DNA of 64,000 nt, taken from the NCBI RefSeq assembly GCF_900104815.1, contig NZ_FNTD01000004.1, positions 1,798,001-1,862,000 on the forward strand. Direction: 5' to 3'. Below, one piece after another: positions 40,196 through 48,022 of this stretch (position 1 is its first letter; every line of letters begins with the position of its first letter). The translations under genes and the position numbers were made by a program. This DNA is from Streptomyces misionensis (GTDB lineage Bacteria > Actinomycetota > Actinomycetes > Streptomycetales > Streptomycetaceae). Under the pieces are notes generated by a model. The model worked only from the letters and a program-made list of their open reading frames with translations, had not been told where the DNA came from and searched no databases.

Positions 40196-40361
40196 ATTCC
40201 CTTACGCTCGGGATCCGCATGATCACGGATCGTCCTCCTGGCGATGAATGCCCGCACCCACGCGATCGATCATCGATACTTCGCGGTAACGTGCACGATC
40301 GGAGCAGGCGCCGAAACCCGGAGGTCTGCGAGCGAGCCGGAGAACCAGCGAAGGGGACGAT

Positions 40362-41234
40362 GTGACCTTCCCATCGGGAGATATCGAGCGCGTCGGAGTC
40401 GTGGGCTGCGGCCAGATGGGCGCCGGCATCGCCGAGGTGTGCGCCCGGGCCGGCCTGAACGTGAAGGTCGCCGAGACCACCGGCGAGGCCCTGGAGATCG
40501 GCCGGACCCGGCTGTACAACTCCCTCTCCAAGGCGGCCGAGCGCGGCAAGATCTCCGAGGAGGAGCGGGACGCCACCCAGGCCCGGCTCGGCTTCACCAC
40601 GGACCTCGGCGAGTTCGCCGACCGCGACCTGGTGATCGAGGCGGTCGTGGAGAGCGAGCCGGTGAAGACGGAGATCTTCCAGGTGCTCGACCAGGTGGTG
40701 ACCCGCCCGGACGCGATCCTGGCCTCCAACACCTCCTCCATCCCGCTGGTGAAGCTCGCGGTCGCCACCTCGCGCCCGGACCACGTGGTCGGCATCCACT
40801 TCTTCAACCCGGCCCCGGTGCAGAAGCTGGTCGAGCTGATCCCCGCGCTCACCACCTCCGAGGGCACCCTCAGCCGCGCCCAGATGTTCGCCGAGAAGGT
40901 GCTCGGCAAGCACGCCATCCGCGCCCAGGACCGCTCCGGGTTCGTGGTGAACGCGCTGCTGGTGCCCTATCTGCTCTCCGCGATCCGGATGTTCGAGTCG
41001 GGCATCGCGAGCCGCGAGGACATCGACAACGGCATGGAGATGGGCTGCGCCCACCCGATGGGCCCGCTGAAGCTGTCCGACCTGATCGGCCTGGACACCA
41101 TCGTCTCCATCGCCAACTCGATGTACACCGAGTACAAGGAGCCGCTGTACGCCGCTCCCCCGCTGCTCCAGCGCATGGTCGAGGCGGGCCGCCTGGGCCG
41201 CAAGACCGGCTCGGGGTTCTACTCCTACGGCTGA
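40362..41234 (+). CDS. 3-hydroxybutyryl-CoA dehydrogenase
   Basis: A 290-residue NAD(P)-dependent enzyme interconverting acetoacetyl-CoA and 3-hydroxybutyryl-CoA. The Rossmann motif GCGQMGAGIAEV (15-26), the catalytic His in VGIHFFNPAP, and a C-terminal dimer domain (from about 190, RSGFVVNALLVPYL) are present. GTG 40362 follows AAGGGGA. In Streptomyces such enzymes supply the ethylmalonyl-CoA or butyryl-CoA route. It is followed by a 20-bp terminator stem. Confidence 0.92.
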   Translation: MTFPSGDIERVGVVGCGQMGAGIAEVCARAGLNVKVAETTGEALEIGRTRLYNSLSKAAERGKISEEERDATQARLGFTTDLGEFADRDLVIEAVVESEPVKTEIFQVLDQVVTRPDAILASNTSSIPLVKLAVATSRPDHVVGIHFFNPAPVQKLVELIPALTTSEGTLSRAQMFAEKVLGKHAIRAQDRSGFVVNALLVPYLLSAIRMFESGIASREDIDNGMEMGCAHPMGPLKLSDLIGLDTIVSIANSMYTEYKEPLYAAPPLLQRMVEAGRLGRKTGSGFYSYG

Positions 41235-41240
41235 CCGCCC

Positions 41241-41284
41241 GGCCATGGGCCCCGAGCCGGGAGTCCGGCTCGGGGCCCGTGGCC
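41241..41284 (+). terminator. Strong terminator after 3-hydroxybutyryl-CoA dehydrogenase
   Basis: Arms 41241-41260 and 41265-41284 pair over 20 bp with a single T/G mismatch and a GAGT loop, followed by TTTCC. It lies in the convergent gap with the quinone oxidoreductase. Confidence 0.85.
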
Positions 41285-41352
41285 TTTCCGGCCGGGCCGG
41301 CGGTACGGCCGTGCCGCCTCCACCGGGGACCAGAACGAGGACGACCGGCTGC

Positions 41353-42273
41353 TCAGTCCTCCGTGACGCGGATGATCGTCCTGCCCGGGGCACGGGTGGC
41401 CGGGGCCAGCGCGGCCGGCGCCTCGGCGAGCGGACGCACGGCGCCGACGACCGGCTTGAGCCGGCCGTCCCGCACCCGCGCGGCGAGATCCGCGAGCCGG
41501 GCCCGGTCGGGTTCGACGACGAAGAAGACCGCCCGCCCGTCCTTGGGCCGGACCTTGGGCGGCATGGCGATGGTGACGAGCGTGCCACCGGCCCGGACCA
41601 GCGCGGCGGAGCGGTCGAGGACGTCGCCGCCGAGCACGTCGAAGACGACGTCGGCCTCCCCGGCCTCCTCCAGCCGCTCGGTCTCCAGGTCCAGGAACCG
41701 GTCGGCGCCCAGGGCGAGGGCCCCCTCCCGGTGAGCGGACCGGCCGGTGCCGACGACCCGGGCGCCGGCCTCGCGGGCGAGCTGCGCCGCGATCGAGCCG
41801 ACCGCACCCGCGACACCGTGGATCAGGACGGTCTGGCCGGCGGCCAGGCGCCCGTGGTCGAACAGGCCCTGCCAGGCGGTCAGCCCGGAGATCGGCAGCG
41901 CGGCGGCCACGGTGTGGTCGATGTCCGCCGGCAGCGGCGCGAGATTGCGGGCCTCCACCGCGACGTACTCGGCGAGGGCGCCGTCACGGGCCCAGTCGGC
42001 CAGGCCGAACACCCGCTGCCCGACGCTCAGTCCCGTCGTGCCGTATCCCAGTTCCGCGACGACCCCGGACAGCTCGTGCCCGGGCACACTCGGCGTCCGG
42101 TCGCGGCCGGCGCGATCGGTCCACGTGGCCGGCCAGTCCAGTTCCCCGGGGGTGAACCCGGCGGCGTGCACCCGCACGACGACGTCGTTCTCGGCCGCGT
42201 GCGGGTGGGGCAGGTCCGTCAGGGACAGCCCGGCGAGACCGGCCTCGCGGTCTCGGACGGTGATGGCTCGCAC
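41353..42273 (-). CDS. NADPH:quinone oxidoreductase / zinc-free alcohol dehydrogenase family
   Basis: A 306-residue MDR-superfamily enzyme. VPGHELSGVVAELG lies in the GroES-like part, and the NADPH motif HGVAGAVGSIAAQLA in the Rossmann part. No structural zinc Cys cluster is present. GTG 42273 follows GGAG at good spacing; the frame continues upstream but into the HD-protein gene on the same strand. It starts 79 bp after that gene and may be co-transcribed. Substrate unknown. Confidence 0.85.
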   Translation of the reverse strand: MRAITVRDREAGLAGLSLTDLPHPHAAENDVVVRVHAAGFTPGELDWPATWTDRAGRDRTPSVPGHELSGVVAELGYGTTGLSVGQRVFGLADWARDGALAEYVAVEARNLAPLPADIDHTVAAALPISGLTAWQGLFDHGRLAAGQTVLIHGVAGAVGSIAAQLAREAGARVVGTGRSAHREGALALGADRFLDLETERLEEAGEADVVFDVLGGDVLDRSAALVRAGGTLVTIAMPPKVRPKDGRAVFFVVEPDRARLADLAARVRDGRLKPVVGAVRPLAEAPAALAPATRAPGRTIIRVTED

Positions 42274-42352
42274 AAGGGCTCCTCGGTGGGCGTCGTTCCG
42301 GTGTGTGTTCTCATCAAGGGGTGCTTTCGCACCGGGCGCGGTGCGGAGCGTG

Positions 42353-42991
42353 TCATTCGGCCCAGTCGGAGCCCTTGATGACCTCGACGAAGTCGCCGCG
42401 GCGGAAGCCGGGCACGAAGTGGGCGAGGACGTCGGCCTTGACGTTGCCGAACGTGGTGTCCGGGCGGTCCTTGAGGCCCTCGGTGAACGCGGCGAGGATC
42501 CGGTTCTTGAAGTCGGGGCGGGGATGGGCGGCGACCACCGCGGCACGCTGCTCGTCCGGGACCGCGTGGTAGCCGATGCCCAGGACGTCCAGTTCCACGC
42601 CACGGGTGACCAGGGCGATCTCGGGCGCCATGTGCAGCGGGATCTCCACGGTGGTGTGCAGGGCGATGGCCGTCCACACCCGCTCGGCCGGCTCCCCGGT
42701 GATGCCGTGGGCGTGCAGGAAGCGGCGGGCCTCGTCGGCGCCGTCGATCTCGAAACGCTGGTCGGTGCGGCGGAAGCGTTGCGTCAGTCCCAGGTCGTGG
42801 AACATGGCCCCGACGTAGAGCAGTTCGGGGTCGAAGTCCAGCTTGAGTTCGGCGCCGCGCAGCGACCCGAACAGGAACACCCGGCGCGAGTGGTCGAACA
42901 GCAGTGGCGGGGCGGCCTCGCGCACCAGTTCGGTCGCCTCCCGCGCCAGGGCGCTGTCCGGGATGCGCACGCCTGCGATCGTCTCGCTCAT
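42353..42991 (-). CDS. HD-domain hydrolase, cyanamide-hydratase-like
   Basis: A 212-residue metal-dependent HD phosphohydrolase-fold protein. LLFDHSRRVFLFG, MFHDLGL (HD pair) and AIALHTT supply the metal ligands in the arrangement of cyanamide-hydratase/DUF1028-like HD enzymes. It is divergent from a GlxA regulator across 106 bp, suggesting control by it. Substrate may be a nitrile-like or phosphate compound; only the HD fold is certain. Confidence 0.8.
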   Translation of the reverse strand: MSETIAGVRIPDSALAREATELVREAAPPLLFDHSRRVFLFGSLRGAELKLDFDPELLYVGAMFHDLGLTQRFRRTDQRFEIDGADEARRFLHAHGITGEPAERVWTAIALHTTVEIPLHMAPEIALVTRGVELDVLGIGYHAVPDEQRAAVVAAHPRPDFKNRILAAFTEGLKDRPDTTFGNVKADVLAHFVPGFRRGDFVEVIKGSDWAE

Positions 42992-43050
42992 CGGGGTCTC
43001 CTCCGCTCGGTACCTGTATCCGTGGGCTCCCTCCACCCTCGTCCGTGCCG

Positions 43051-43056
43051 TAGGCT
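43051..43056 (+). promoter_or_regulatory. -10 box of the mini-ORF/GlxA transcript
   Basis: TAGGCT ends six bases before the ATG at 43063, the spacing seen at other leaderless starts here (6543, 12166, 55863). The -35 region is weak. Confidence 0.45.
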
Positions 43057-43062
43057 GCCGCC

Positions 43063-43101
43063 ATGTCCGTCCGGCCATATGAACCACGGATTCAGACATG
43101 A
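43063..43101 (+). CDS. Possible leaderless 12-residue upstream ORF
   Basis: ATG 43063 encodes MSVRPYEPRIQT and stops at TGA 43099-43101, overlapping the GlxA-type gene start (ATG 43098) as ATGA. The downstream gene has no clear ribosome site, so translation may depend on reinitiation after this peptide. The peptide has no run of a single amino acid, so classical attenuation is not suggested. Confidence 0.4.
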   Translation: MSVRPYEPRIQT

Positions 43102-44066
43102 CGCATCGGATCGCCTTCCTCGTGTTCGACGGCGTGACCCTGCTCGACGTCAGCGGTCCGCTGGAGGTGCTGCACCAGGCGGCCCGGCTCGGGCACCCCT
43201 ACGACTGCACCCTGGTCTCCCCCGACGGCGGCGACGTCACCACCTCCAGCGGCCCCGTGCTCGCGGGTACGACGGCCGCGGCCGATGCCGGGCCCTTCGA
43301 CACCCTGGTGATCGCCGGGGCCGACCACCTCGCCGAAGCGGGCCCCCGGCCGGAACTGCTGGCCGCGGCCGGCGCCCTCGCCCCGCGGGCGGCACGGGTC
43401 GCCTCCGTGTGCACCGGCGCCTTCGTCCTGGCCGCGCTCGGCCTGCTCGACGACCGCCGGGCCACCACCCACTGGCGCCACGCCCGCACCCTCGCCCGCC
43501 GTCACCCTCGCGTGCGCGTCGAACCGGACGCCCTGCACGTCCACGACGGCCGCTACCTCACCTCGGCGGGCATCAGCGCGGGCATCGACCTGACCCTCGC
43601 GCTGGTGGAGGACGACCACGGTCCCGACGCCGCCCGTGCCGTCGCCCGCGAACTGGTCGTCTTCATGCAGCGCCCCGGCGGTCAGTCCCAGTTCTCCACC
43701 GCGCTGGCCACGCCCACCGCGCGCGGCGGTCTGCTGCGCACGCTGACCGCCGCCGTGCTCGCCGACCCCGCCGCCGACCACAGCCTGCCCGCCATGGCCG
43801 CGTCCGCCGCCGTCAGCACCCGGCACCTGACCCGGCTGTTCAGGACCGAACTGCACACCACCCCGGCCCGCTGGGTCGAGCGCGTGCGTCTCGACCGGGC
43901 CCAGCAACTCCTCCTCGACGGGCACAGCATCACCGCCGCCGCCCGGTACAGCGGCCTCGGCAGCGACGAGACCCTGCGCCGTGCCTTCGCCCGTCACCTG
44001 GGCACCACCCCCACCGAGTACCGCAGGCGCTTCGCCACCACCGGCGAGCAGGCGCCGCGGCCCTGA
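43098..44066 (+). CDS. GlxA-type transcriptional regulator (DJ-1/PfpI + AraC HTH)
   Basis: A 322-residue regulator. The N-terminal DJ-1/PfpI domain (about 1-165) includes VASVCTGAFVLAALGLLDDR, in which the nucleophile-elbow Cys is kept, unlike the paralogue at 6543. The C-terminal AraC domain (about 215-315) has AASAAVSTRHLTRLFRTELH and a second helix-turn-helix with the GSDETLRRAFARHLGTTP stretch. Divergent from the HD hydrolase. A 14-bp terminator stem follows. Confidence 0.87.
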   Translation: MTHRIAFLVFDGVTLLDVSGPLEVLHQAARLGHPYDCTLVSPDGGDVTTSSGPVLAGTTAAADAGPFDTLVIAGADHLAEAGPRPELLAAAGALAPRAARVASVCTGAFVLAALGLLDDRRATTHWRHARTLARRHPRVRVEPDALHVHDGRYLTSAGISAGIDLTLALVEDDHGPDAARAVARELVVFMQRPGGQSQFSTALATPTARGGLLRTLTAAVLADPAADHSLPAMAASAAVSTRHLTRLFRTELHTTPARWVERVRLDRAQQLLLDGHSITAAARYSGLGSDETLRRAFARHLGTTPTEYRRRFATTGEQAPRP

Positions 44067-44108
44067 CGGGCTTCCGAGCCGACGCCCGATCACGCACAGC
44101 GACAGCCG

Positions 44109-44142
44109 ACGTGCCCGGCACCGCATCCGGTGCCGGGCACGT
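44109..44142 (+). terminator. Terminator after the second GlxA regulator
   Basis: Perfect 14-bp arms ACGTGCCCGGCACC (44109-44122) and GGTGCCGGGCACGT (44129-44142) with a 6-nt loop, followed by GCGTTT. Confidence 0.85.
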
Positions 44143-44283
44143 GCGTTTCACACACCGTGTGCGCGCCGGGCTCGCACATGCCCGGCGCACACGCTCCCCT
44201 CGTACCCACCAGGCGAGTTGACTCTTCATGCACGTGCAAGGGGGTACGGAACGTCCCCTTCGACTACGGAAAGGAGTGGACCC

Positions 44284-44544
44284 GTGACCACCGATCCGGA
44301 GCATCCCGTGGTCCATGGAGAACTCGCAGAGTTACGGCGCCGACTGGACGTGGCCTACGCCAGGGTCGAGGGCGGGCTCGCGCTGCTCGGTCACCGCACC
44401 GAGGAGACCGCCAAGGAGCTGGACGAGCTGAACTCCCGGATGGTCTCGCTGGAACACGCGCGCTGGCCGCTGCCCTCGCTCGCCGCGCTGACCGCGCTCG
44501 GCGCGCTCGTGGTGACCGTCTGGCAGGCGCTGCGCGCCCATTAG
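44284..44544 (+). CDS. Small coiled-coil membrane protein with a TTA (bldA) codon
   Basis: An 86-residue protein of unknown function. Residues about 10-58 form an amphipathic, charged coiled coil (ELAELRRRLDVAYARVEGGL), and about 60-82 form one membrane helix (LPSLAALTALGALVVTVW). GTG 44284 follows AAGGAG. Codon 17 (44332-44334) is TTA, the rare leucine codon read by the developmentally regulated bldA tRNA, so expression may be tied to differentiation. It ends four bases before the convergent NUDIX gene. Confidence 0.75.
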   Translation: MTTDPEHPVVHGELAELRRRLDVAYARVEGGLALLGHRTEETAKELDELNSRMVSLEHARWPLPSLAALTALGALVVTVWQALRAH

Positions 44545-44548
44545 CCCA

Positions 44549-45085
44549 CTAGCCCTCGGCCGGCCGGAGATGGTGCAACAGCAGTAGGGCGGCCGCCATG
44601 TTGGCGGCCGGGACCTCCCCGCGGGCGATCAGGTCGGGGACGAGTTTGAGCGGGACCCACTCCCTGCGGTCCGACTCGAAGTCGTCCACGGGATGCCCGG
44701 TGTACTCGCCCTCGTCGGACCAGTAGATGTGGTGCCGGGCGTCGGTGAGGCCGTTGGACGGCTCCACCGTCATCAGGTGGTGCAGGGGCCCCGGCCGCCA
44801 GCCGGTCTCCTCCTCCAGTTCCCGGGCGGCCGCGGCCCTGATGTCCTCGCCGTCCTCGACGACGCCCGCGGCGAGTTCCCAGCCCCAGCTGTCGGTGATG
44901 AAGCGGTGCCGCCACAGCAGCAGCACCTCGTTGGCCTCGTTGACGACCGTGGCGACGGCCACCGGGCGCAGCCGGATGAGGAAGTGGTCGAGGTGCCGGC
45001 CGTCCGGCAGCTCGACGTCTGCGAGATTGACGCTGAACCAGCGGTTTTCATACACCGTTTGTTCGTTCTGTTTCGTCCACTGCAC
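44549..45085 (-). CDS. NUDIX hydrolase
   Basis: A 178-residue pyrophosphohydrolase. The full Nudix box GVVEDGEDIRAAAARELEEE-T-GW (G-x5-E-x7-RE-x-x-EE-x-G) is intact. Overall resemblance is to ADP-ribose pyrophosphatase-like members. GTG 45085 is the only good start. The preceding 65-bp gap has an 8-bp hairpin whose downstream arm (in the RNA) overlaps the AAAGGTGG sequence just before the start. Confidence 0.87.
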   Translation of the reverse strand: MQWTKQNEQTVYENRWFSVNLADVELPDGRHLDHFLIRLRPVAVATVVNEANEVLLLWRHRFITDSWGWELAAGVVEDGEDIRAAAARELEEETGWRPGPLHHLMTVEPSNGLTDARHHIYWSDEGEYTGHPVDDFESDRREWVPLKLVPDLIARGEVPAANMAAALLLLHHLRPAEG

Positions 45086-45090
45086 GGTTC

Positions 45091-45116
45091 TGCCACCTTT
45101 CGCCGATTAGGTGGCA
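45091..45116 (-). promoter_or_regulatory. Hairpin or dyad before the NUDIX gene
   Basis: TGCCACCT (45091-45098) and AGGTGGCA (45109-45116) are perfect 8-bp inverted repeats with 10 bases between. In the leftward RNA the second arm lies six bases before GTG 45085 and could hide the ribosome site; it is also possible as an operator or weak terminator of the upstream gene. Confidence 0.45.
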
Positions 45117-45150
45117 ATATCGCAGCAGGGACGGTGCGCCCACAGGGGCC

Positions 45151-46491
45151 CTACAGTGGCACGCGCAGCGCCCCGTCGATGAGTTCGGCGGCCTCCGTGG
45201 TGCCCGGCGAGCCGCAACGTGCCAGGTGTTCGCGCACCGCGCGCAGCCGGTCGCGCAGCCGCTGGGACTCCATCCCCCGCGCCTGTTCGGCCATTTGTAC
45301 GGCGGTGGCCACGGCCTCCTCCGTGTTGCCCTGGCGCAGTTCGATGGTGCTGAGCATGGCGAGCCGGTGCACTCTTCCCCGGTCGTGGGCGGGGTTGTCC
45401 ACGGCGGCCGCCGCGTGCTCCCGGGCGGCGCCGAGTTCCCCGAGGCTCAACAGCGCCTCGGCCACCTGGACGTTGACCAGGCCCGGCTGCACATAGCCGG
45501 TCTCGTCGGGTTCGTGTCCGCGCCGGATGCGTTCGGCGGCGGTCTCCGCGCGCCGGATGCAGCCGAGGGCACTGCCCGCGTCCCCCAGGTGCGCGTACGC
45601 CTTGGCCTGCATCGCGTACAGGTCGGAGGCGAGCGCGGGGGTGATGTGCCGTCCGGCGGTGCGCAGCGCGGCCTCCGCGAAGGCCACCGCCTGCCGGTAC
45701 TCCCGCATGAACAGCGACTGGTTGACCAGCAGCGCTATCACGTACGCGCCGAGGCCCCGGTCCCCGCTGGCCTTGGCCAGCCGCAGCGCCTGGTGGAAGT
45801 AGCGCTGGGCGAGTCCGTGGGCGTCGGAGTCGTAGGCGCAGATGCCGGCGATGGCGACCAGTCCGCCGGTGGCGCGGTGCAGCTGGCGCCCGGTGGCGTC
45901 GGTGTAGCCGCCGCGCAGCAGCGGTGCCGCCTCGGCGTTGAGGAAGCCGACGATACGGGCGCGGGTCGCCACGCCCCCGGCCTTGCGGTACATCTGCTCG
46001 TAGTGCGTACGGGCCGCGCGCAGCGTCTCGATGTCGGCGGCCGTGACCCGGTGCGGGCCGCCGCGGGAGACGTCGGTGTCCTCGGGCGGGTTCTCCCACT
46101 CCCACACCGGCATCACGGCGGGGGTGCCGGTGACGGCGGGGGCGCCGAGGACATGGGGGCGCTGCTGTTCGTCGGAGCGCCACAGGGCGGTGGCCCGTTC
46201 CACGAACCCGGACAGCGAGCCGGTGGCCGCGGTGCCGGGGCGGCCGGGCACGCCGAGGCCGATGTCGTCCAGGGTCACGGGCCGGTGCAGCCGGGCGGCG
46301 AGCACCTCGCAGATCAGGTCGGGCACCTGGCCGCGTGGCCGCTGGCCCTTCAACCAGCGGGCCACGGCGGTGTGTTCGTAGCGGAGCGCGAGGCCCCGCG
46401 CGCGGCCGGCCTGGTTGACGTGGGCGGCGAGACCGGCGTGCGAGATGCCCGCCTCGTCCAGGATGGCGTCGAGCAGAGTGTTGGGCTGCAT
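45151..46491 (-). CDS. Helix-turn-helix/TPR-like transcriptional regulator
   Basis: A 446-residue protein. Residues about 10-80 look like a diverged XRE-type domain (ISHAGLAAHVNQAGRARG ... VARWLKGQRPRGQ), a pattern common to Streptomyces developmental TPR regulators such as NsdA. The remainder is helical repeats (from about 150) with TPR-like periodicity. A perfect dyad (46536-46554) overlaps its -35 region, with -10 TAGGCT at 46525-46520. It lies between a SpoIIE-type phosphatase upstream and a NUDIX gene downstream. Function not established. Confidence 0.75.
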   Translation of the reverse strand: MQPNTLLDAILDEAGISHAGLAAHVNQAGRARGLALRYEHTAVARWLKGQRPRGQVPDLICEVLAARLHRPVTLDDIGLGVPGRPGTAATGSLSGFVERATALWRSDEQQRPHVLGAPAVTGTPAVMPVWEWENPPEDTDVSRGGPHRVTAADIETLRAARTHYEQMYRKAGGVATRARIVGFLNAEAAPLLRGGYTDATGRQLHRATGGLVAIAGICAYDSDAHGLAQRYFHQALRLAKASGDRGLGAYVIALLVNQSLFMREYRQAVAFAEAALRTAGRHITPALASDLYAMQAKAYAHLGDAGSALGCIRRAETAAERIRRGHEPDETGYVQPGLVNVQVAEALLSLGELGAAREHAAAAVDNPAHDRGRVHRLAMLSTIELRQGNTEEAVATAVQMAEQARGMESQRLRDRLRAVREHLARCGSPGTTEAAELIDGALRVPL

Positions 46492-46519
46492 GGGTGACCC
46501 CCGAGTGCCTGGTGCCGCC

Positions 46520-46554
46520 AGCCTAGTCGCCCCGCGTTCACACGGGGTGTGAAC
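46520..46554 (-). promoter_or_regulatory. Promoter with palindromic operator for the TPR regulator
   Basis: GTTCACAC-ggg-GTGTGAAC (46536-46554) is a perfect 19-bp dyad lying over the expected -35, with -10 TAGGCT (46525-46520) downstream. Autoregulation by the encoded regulator is the simplest reading. Confidence 0.6.
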
Positions 46555-46632
46555 CGAGTGCCCGCGCCCGGGGGGTGCGCGCGCTGTCGCGGCGCGTGCC
46601 CGGATCGGTTGACTGGGATTCCTCGCAGGAGG

Positions 46633-46678
46633 CCCGCCAGGCCACCGGCTCCCCCTCGAACAGCGGTGGTCTGGCGGG
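46633..46678 (-). terminator. Terminator after the SpoIIE-type phosphatase
   Basis: Arms 46633-46647 and 46664-46678 form 15 pairs with one G-U, immediately after the phosphatase stop. It separates the phosphatase from the TPR regulator. Confidence 0.8.
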
Positions 46679-46682
46679 AACA

Positions 46683-47729
46683 TCAGTGGTGCGTGCTGGT
46701 GACCGGTCGTACGGTCCCGCACGCCATGGCGGTCGGCCCCCGCTCGTTGCGCAGTACCAGGAGTGCCACGTCGTCGGCGGGCGTGCCGCCGGTGTGGCGC
46801 AGCAGGGCGGCCAGGAGGGTGCGCAACACCCGCTGGGGCGAGGCCGGTTGGTCGCGTACGGCGGTGCGCAGCACGTCCGGCAGGGCGAAGAACCGGCCCC
46901 GGGCGTCCCGGGCGTCCTCCGCGCCGTCGGTGTACAGGACCAGGGACTCGGCGGGCCCCAGCTCGCCGCAGGGGCGCGGCGCCAGGTCCGCGGGGAGCGG
47001 GAAGGGGCCCAGCGGGGGCAGTGGTTCGGCGTGGGTCAGGGGTTCGACGGTGGTGCCGCTGAGCCGGTAGGGCCAGGGGTGGCCGCAGTTGAGGGCGGTT
47101 AGCTCGCCGCCCGCGCCGATCTCCAGGAGCAGCACGGTGACGAACTCCTCGGCCACCGGGTGGTCGGGGTCCGGGGCGCCGGTCGCGGGGTGTTCGGCGC
47201 GGGCCCGTTCCCGCAGGTGCCGGGCGAGGGCGCGCTCCAGCCTGCGCAGCACGCCGGGCAGCGTGGGCTCGTCGTGGGCGGCCTCGCGGAAGCTGCCGAG
47301 GAGGGCGGCGACGGTGCCGAGCGCGGCCAGCCCGTGCCCGCGCACGTCGCCCATCACCACCCGCACCCCGTGCTCGGTGGCGACGGCCTCGTACAGATCG
47401 CCGCCGACGCTCGCGCCCCGGTCCGCGGACAGCTGCACGGCGGCCACGTTCAGCCCGTCGAGACGCGGCGGCGGGGGCCGCAGCACGACGCTCTGCGCGA
47501 CCCGGGCCGCCCGCCGGGCGAGCCGCAGCTCGCGCAGCAGGGCGCGGCGGACATGGAGTATCAGGCCGGTGCCCACGGTGAAGAACACGGCGCTGGTGAC
47601 GATGCGGGCGCCGAGCCCCTCCTGCTGCGCGAGCGGGCAGCCGAACTTGTAACCGACCGCCAACGCTCCCCAGATCGTGGGAAGTACGGCTCCTCGCGCG
47701 GTGGGCGCCCGCGCCTTGATGCGGATCAT
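46683..47729 (-). CDS. PP2C-type (SpoIIE-like) serine/threonine phosphatase, membrane-anchored
   Basis: A 348-residue phosphatase. A short N-terminal membrane region (about 15-60) is followed by a SpoIIE/PPM domain from about 95, with metal residues in GGDLYEA, VMGDVRGHGLAA and LYTDGAED. There is no PAS or GAF sensor, unlike many paralogues, so input may come from the membrane part. ATG 47729 is preferred over longer frames that run into the AT-rich upstream region; the ribosome site is weak. Likely acts on an anti-sigma-factor antagonist or similar phosphoprotein. Confidence 0.82.
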   Translation of the reverse strand: MIRIKARAPTARGAVLPTIWGALAVGYKFGCPLAQQEGLGARIVTSAVFFTVGTGLILHVRRALLRELRLARRAARVAQSVVLRPPPPRLDGLNVAAVQLSADRGASVGGDLYEAVATEHGVRVVMGDVRGHGLAALGTVAALLGSFREAAHDEPTLPGVLRRLERALARHLRERARAEHPATGAPDPDHPVAEEFVTVLLLEIGAGGELTALNCGHPWPYRLSGTTVEPLTHAEPLPPLGPFPLPADLAPRPCGELGPAESLVLYTDGAEDARDARGRFFALPDVLRTAVRDQPASPQRVLRTLLAALLRHTGGTPADDVALLVLRNERGPTAMACGTVRPVTSTHH

Positions 47730-47967
47730 GCCTCTGGTCCCCCATGGAGAGTCCCTGACAGAGCAGACGGACCGACCCCGAAAGGCCGGTCCGATTCTGT
47801 CGACGGCTCGGCCCGAACGGCCCGGCTCACCTCCGATGACCACCCGAACGAGTGAGAACGCGCAGGTGAGGATGCATTTATGCAAGACATGACGGAGCGT
47901 CAGGAAACGATCGTCCGGGACCGCCGTGCCGCTCGCGCCGGTACGGCGAGGGGCGCCCCTGGCATGA
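47730..47967. other. Upstream region of the SpoIIE-type phosphatase
   Basis: No gene is seen. A short leader hairpin GGACCGACC/GGCCGGTCC with one mismatch lies at about 47769-47792, and a dyad TGCAT-tt-ATGCA sits at 47873-47884. The dyad resembles an ARG box but its spacer is two bases short. Confidence 0.4.
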
Positions 47968-48009
47968 CACGAGCGGCCGGCCACGGAGGTCCGTGGCCGG
48001 CCGCTCGTG
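47968..48009 (-). terminator. Strong terminator of pheST
   Basis: Perfect 20-bp arms (47968-47987 and 47990-48009) separated by two bases lie just after the pheT stop. Confidence 0.88.
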
Positions 48010-48022
48010 GGGACCGGGTGGG

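Noticed and set aside
47873..47884. ARG-box-like dyad TGCATTTATGCA upstream of the SpoIIE-type phosphatase
   Set aside because: The spacer is two bases, while the clear ARG boxes at argG and argC have four. No arginine gene is nearby. It may be an operator for another factor.
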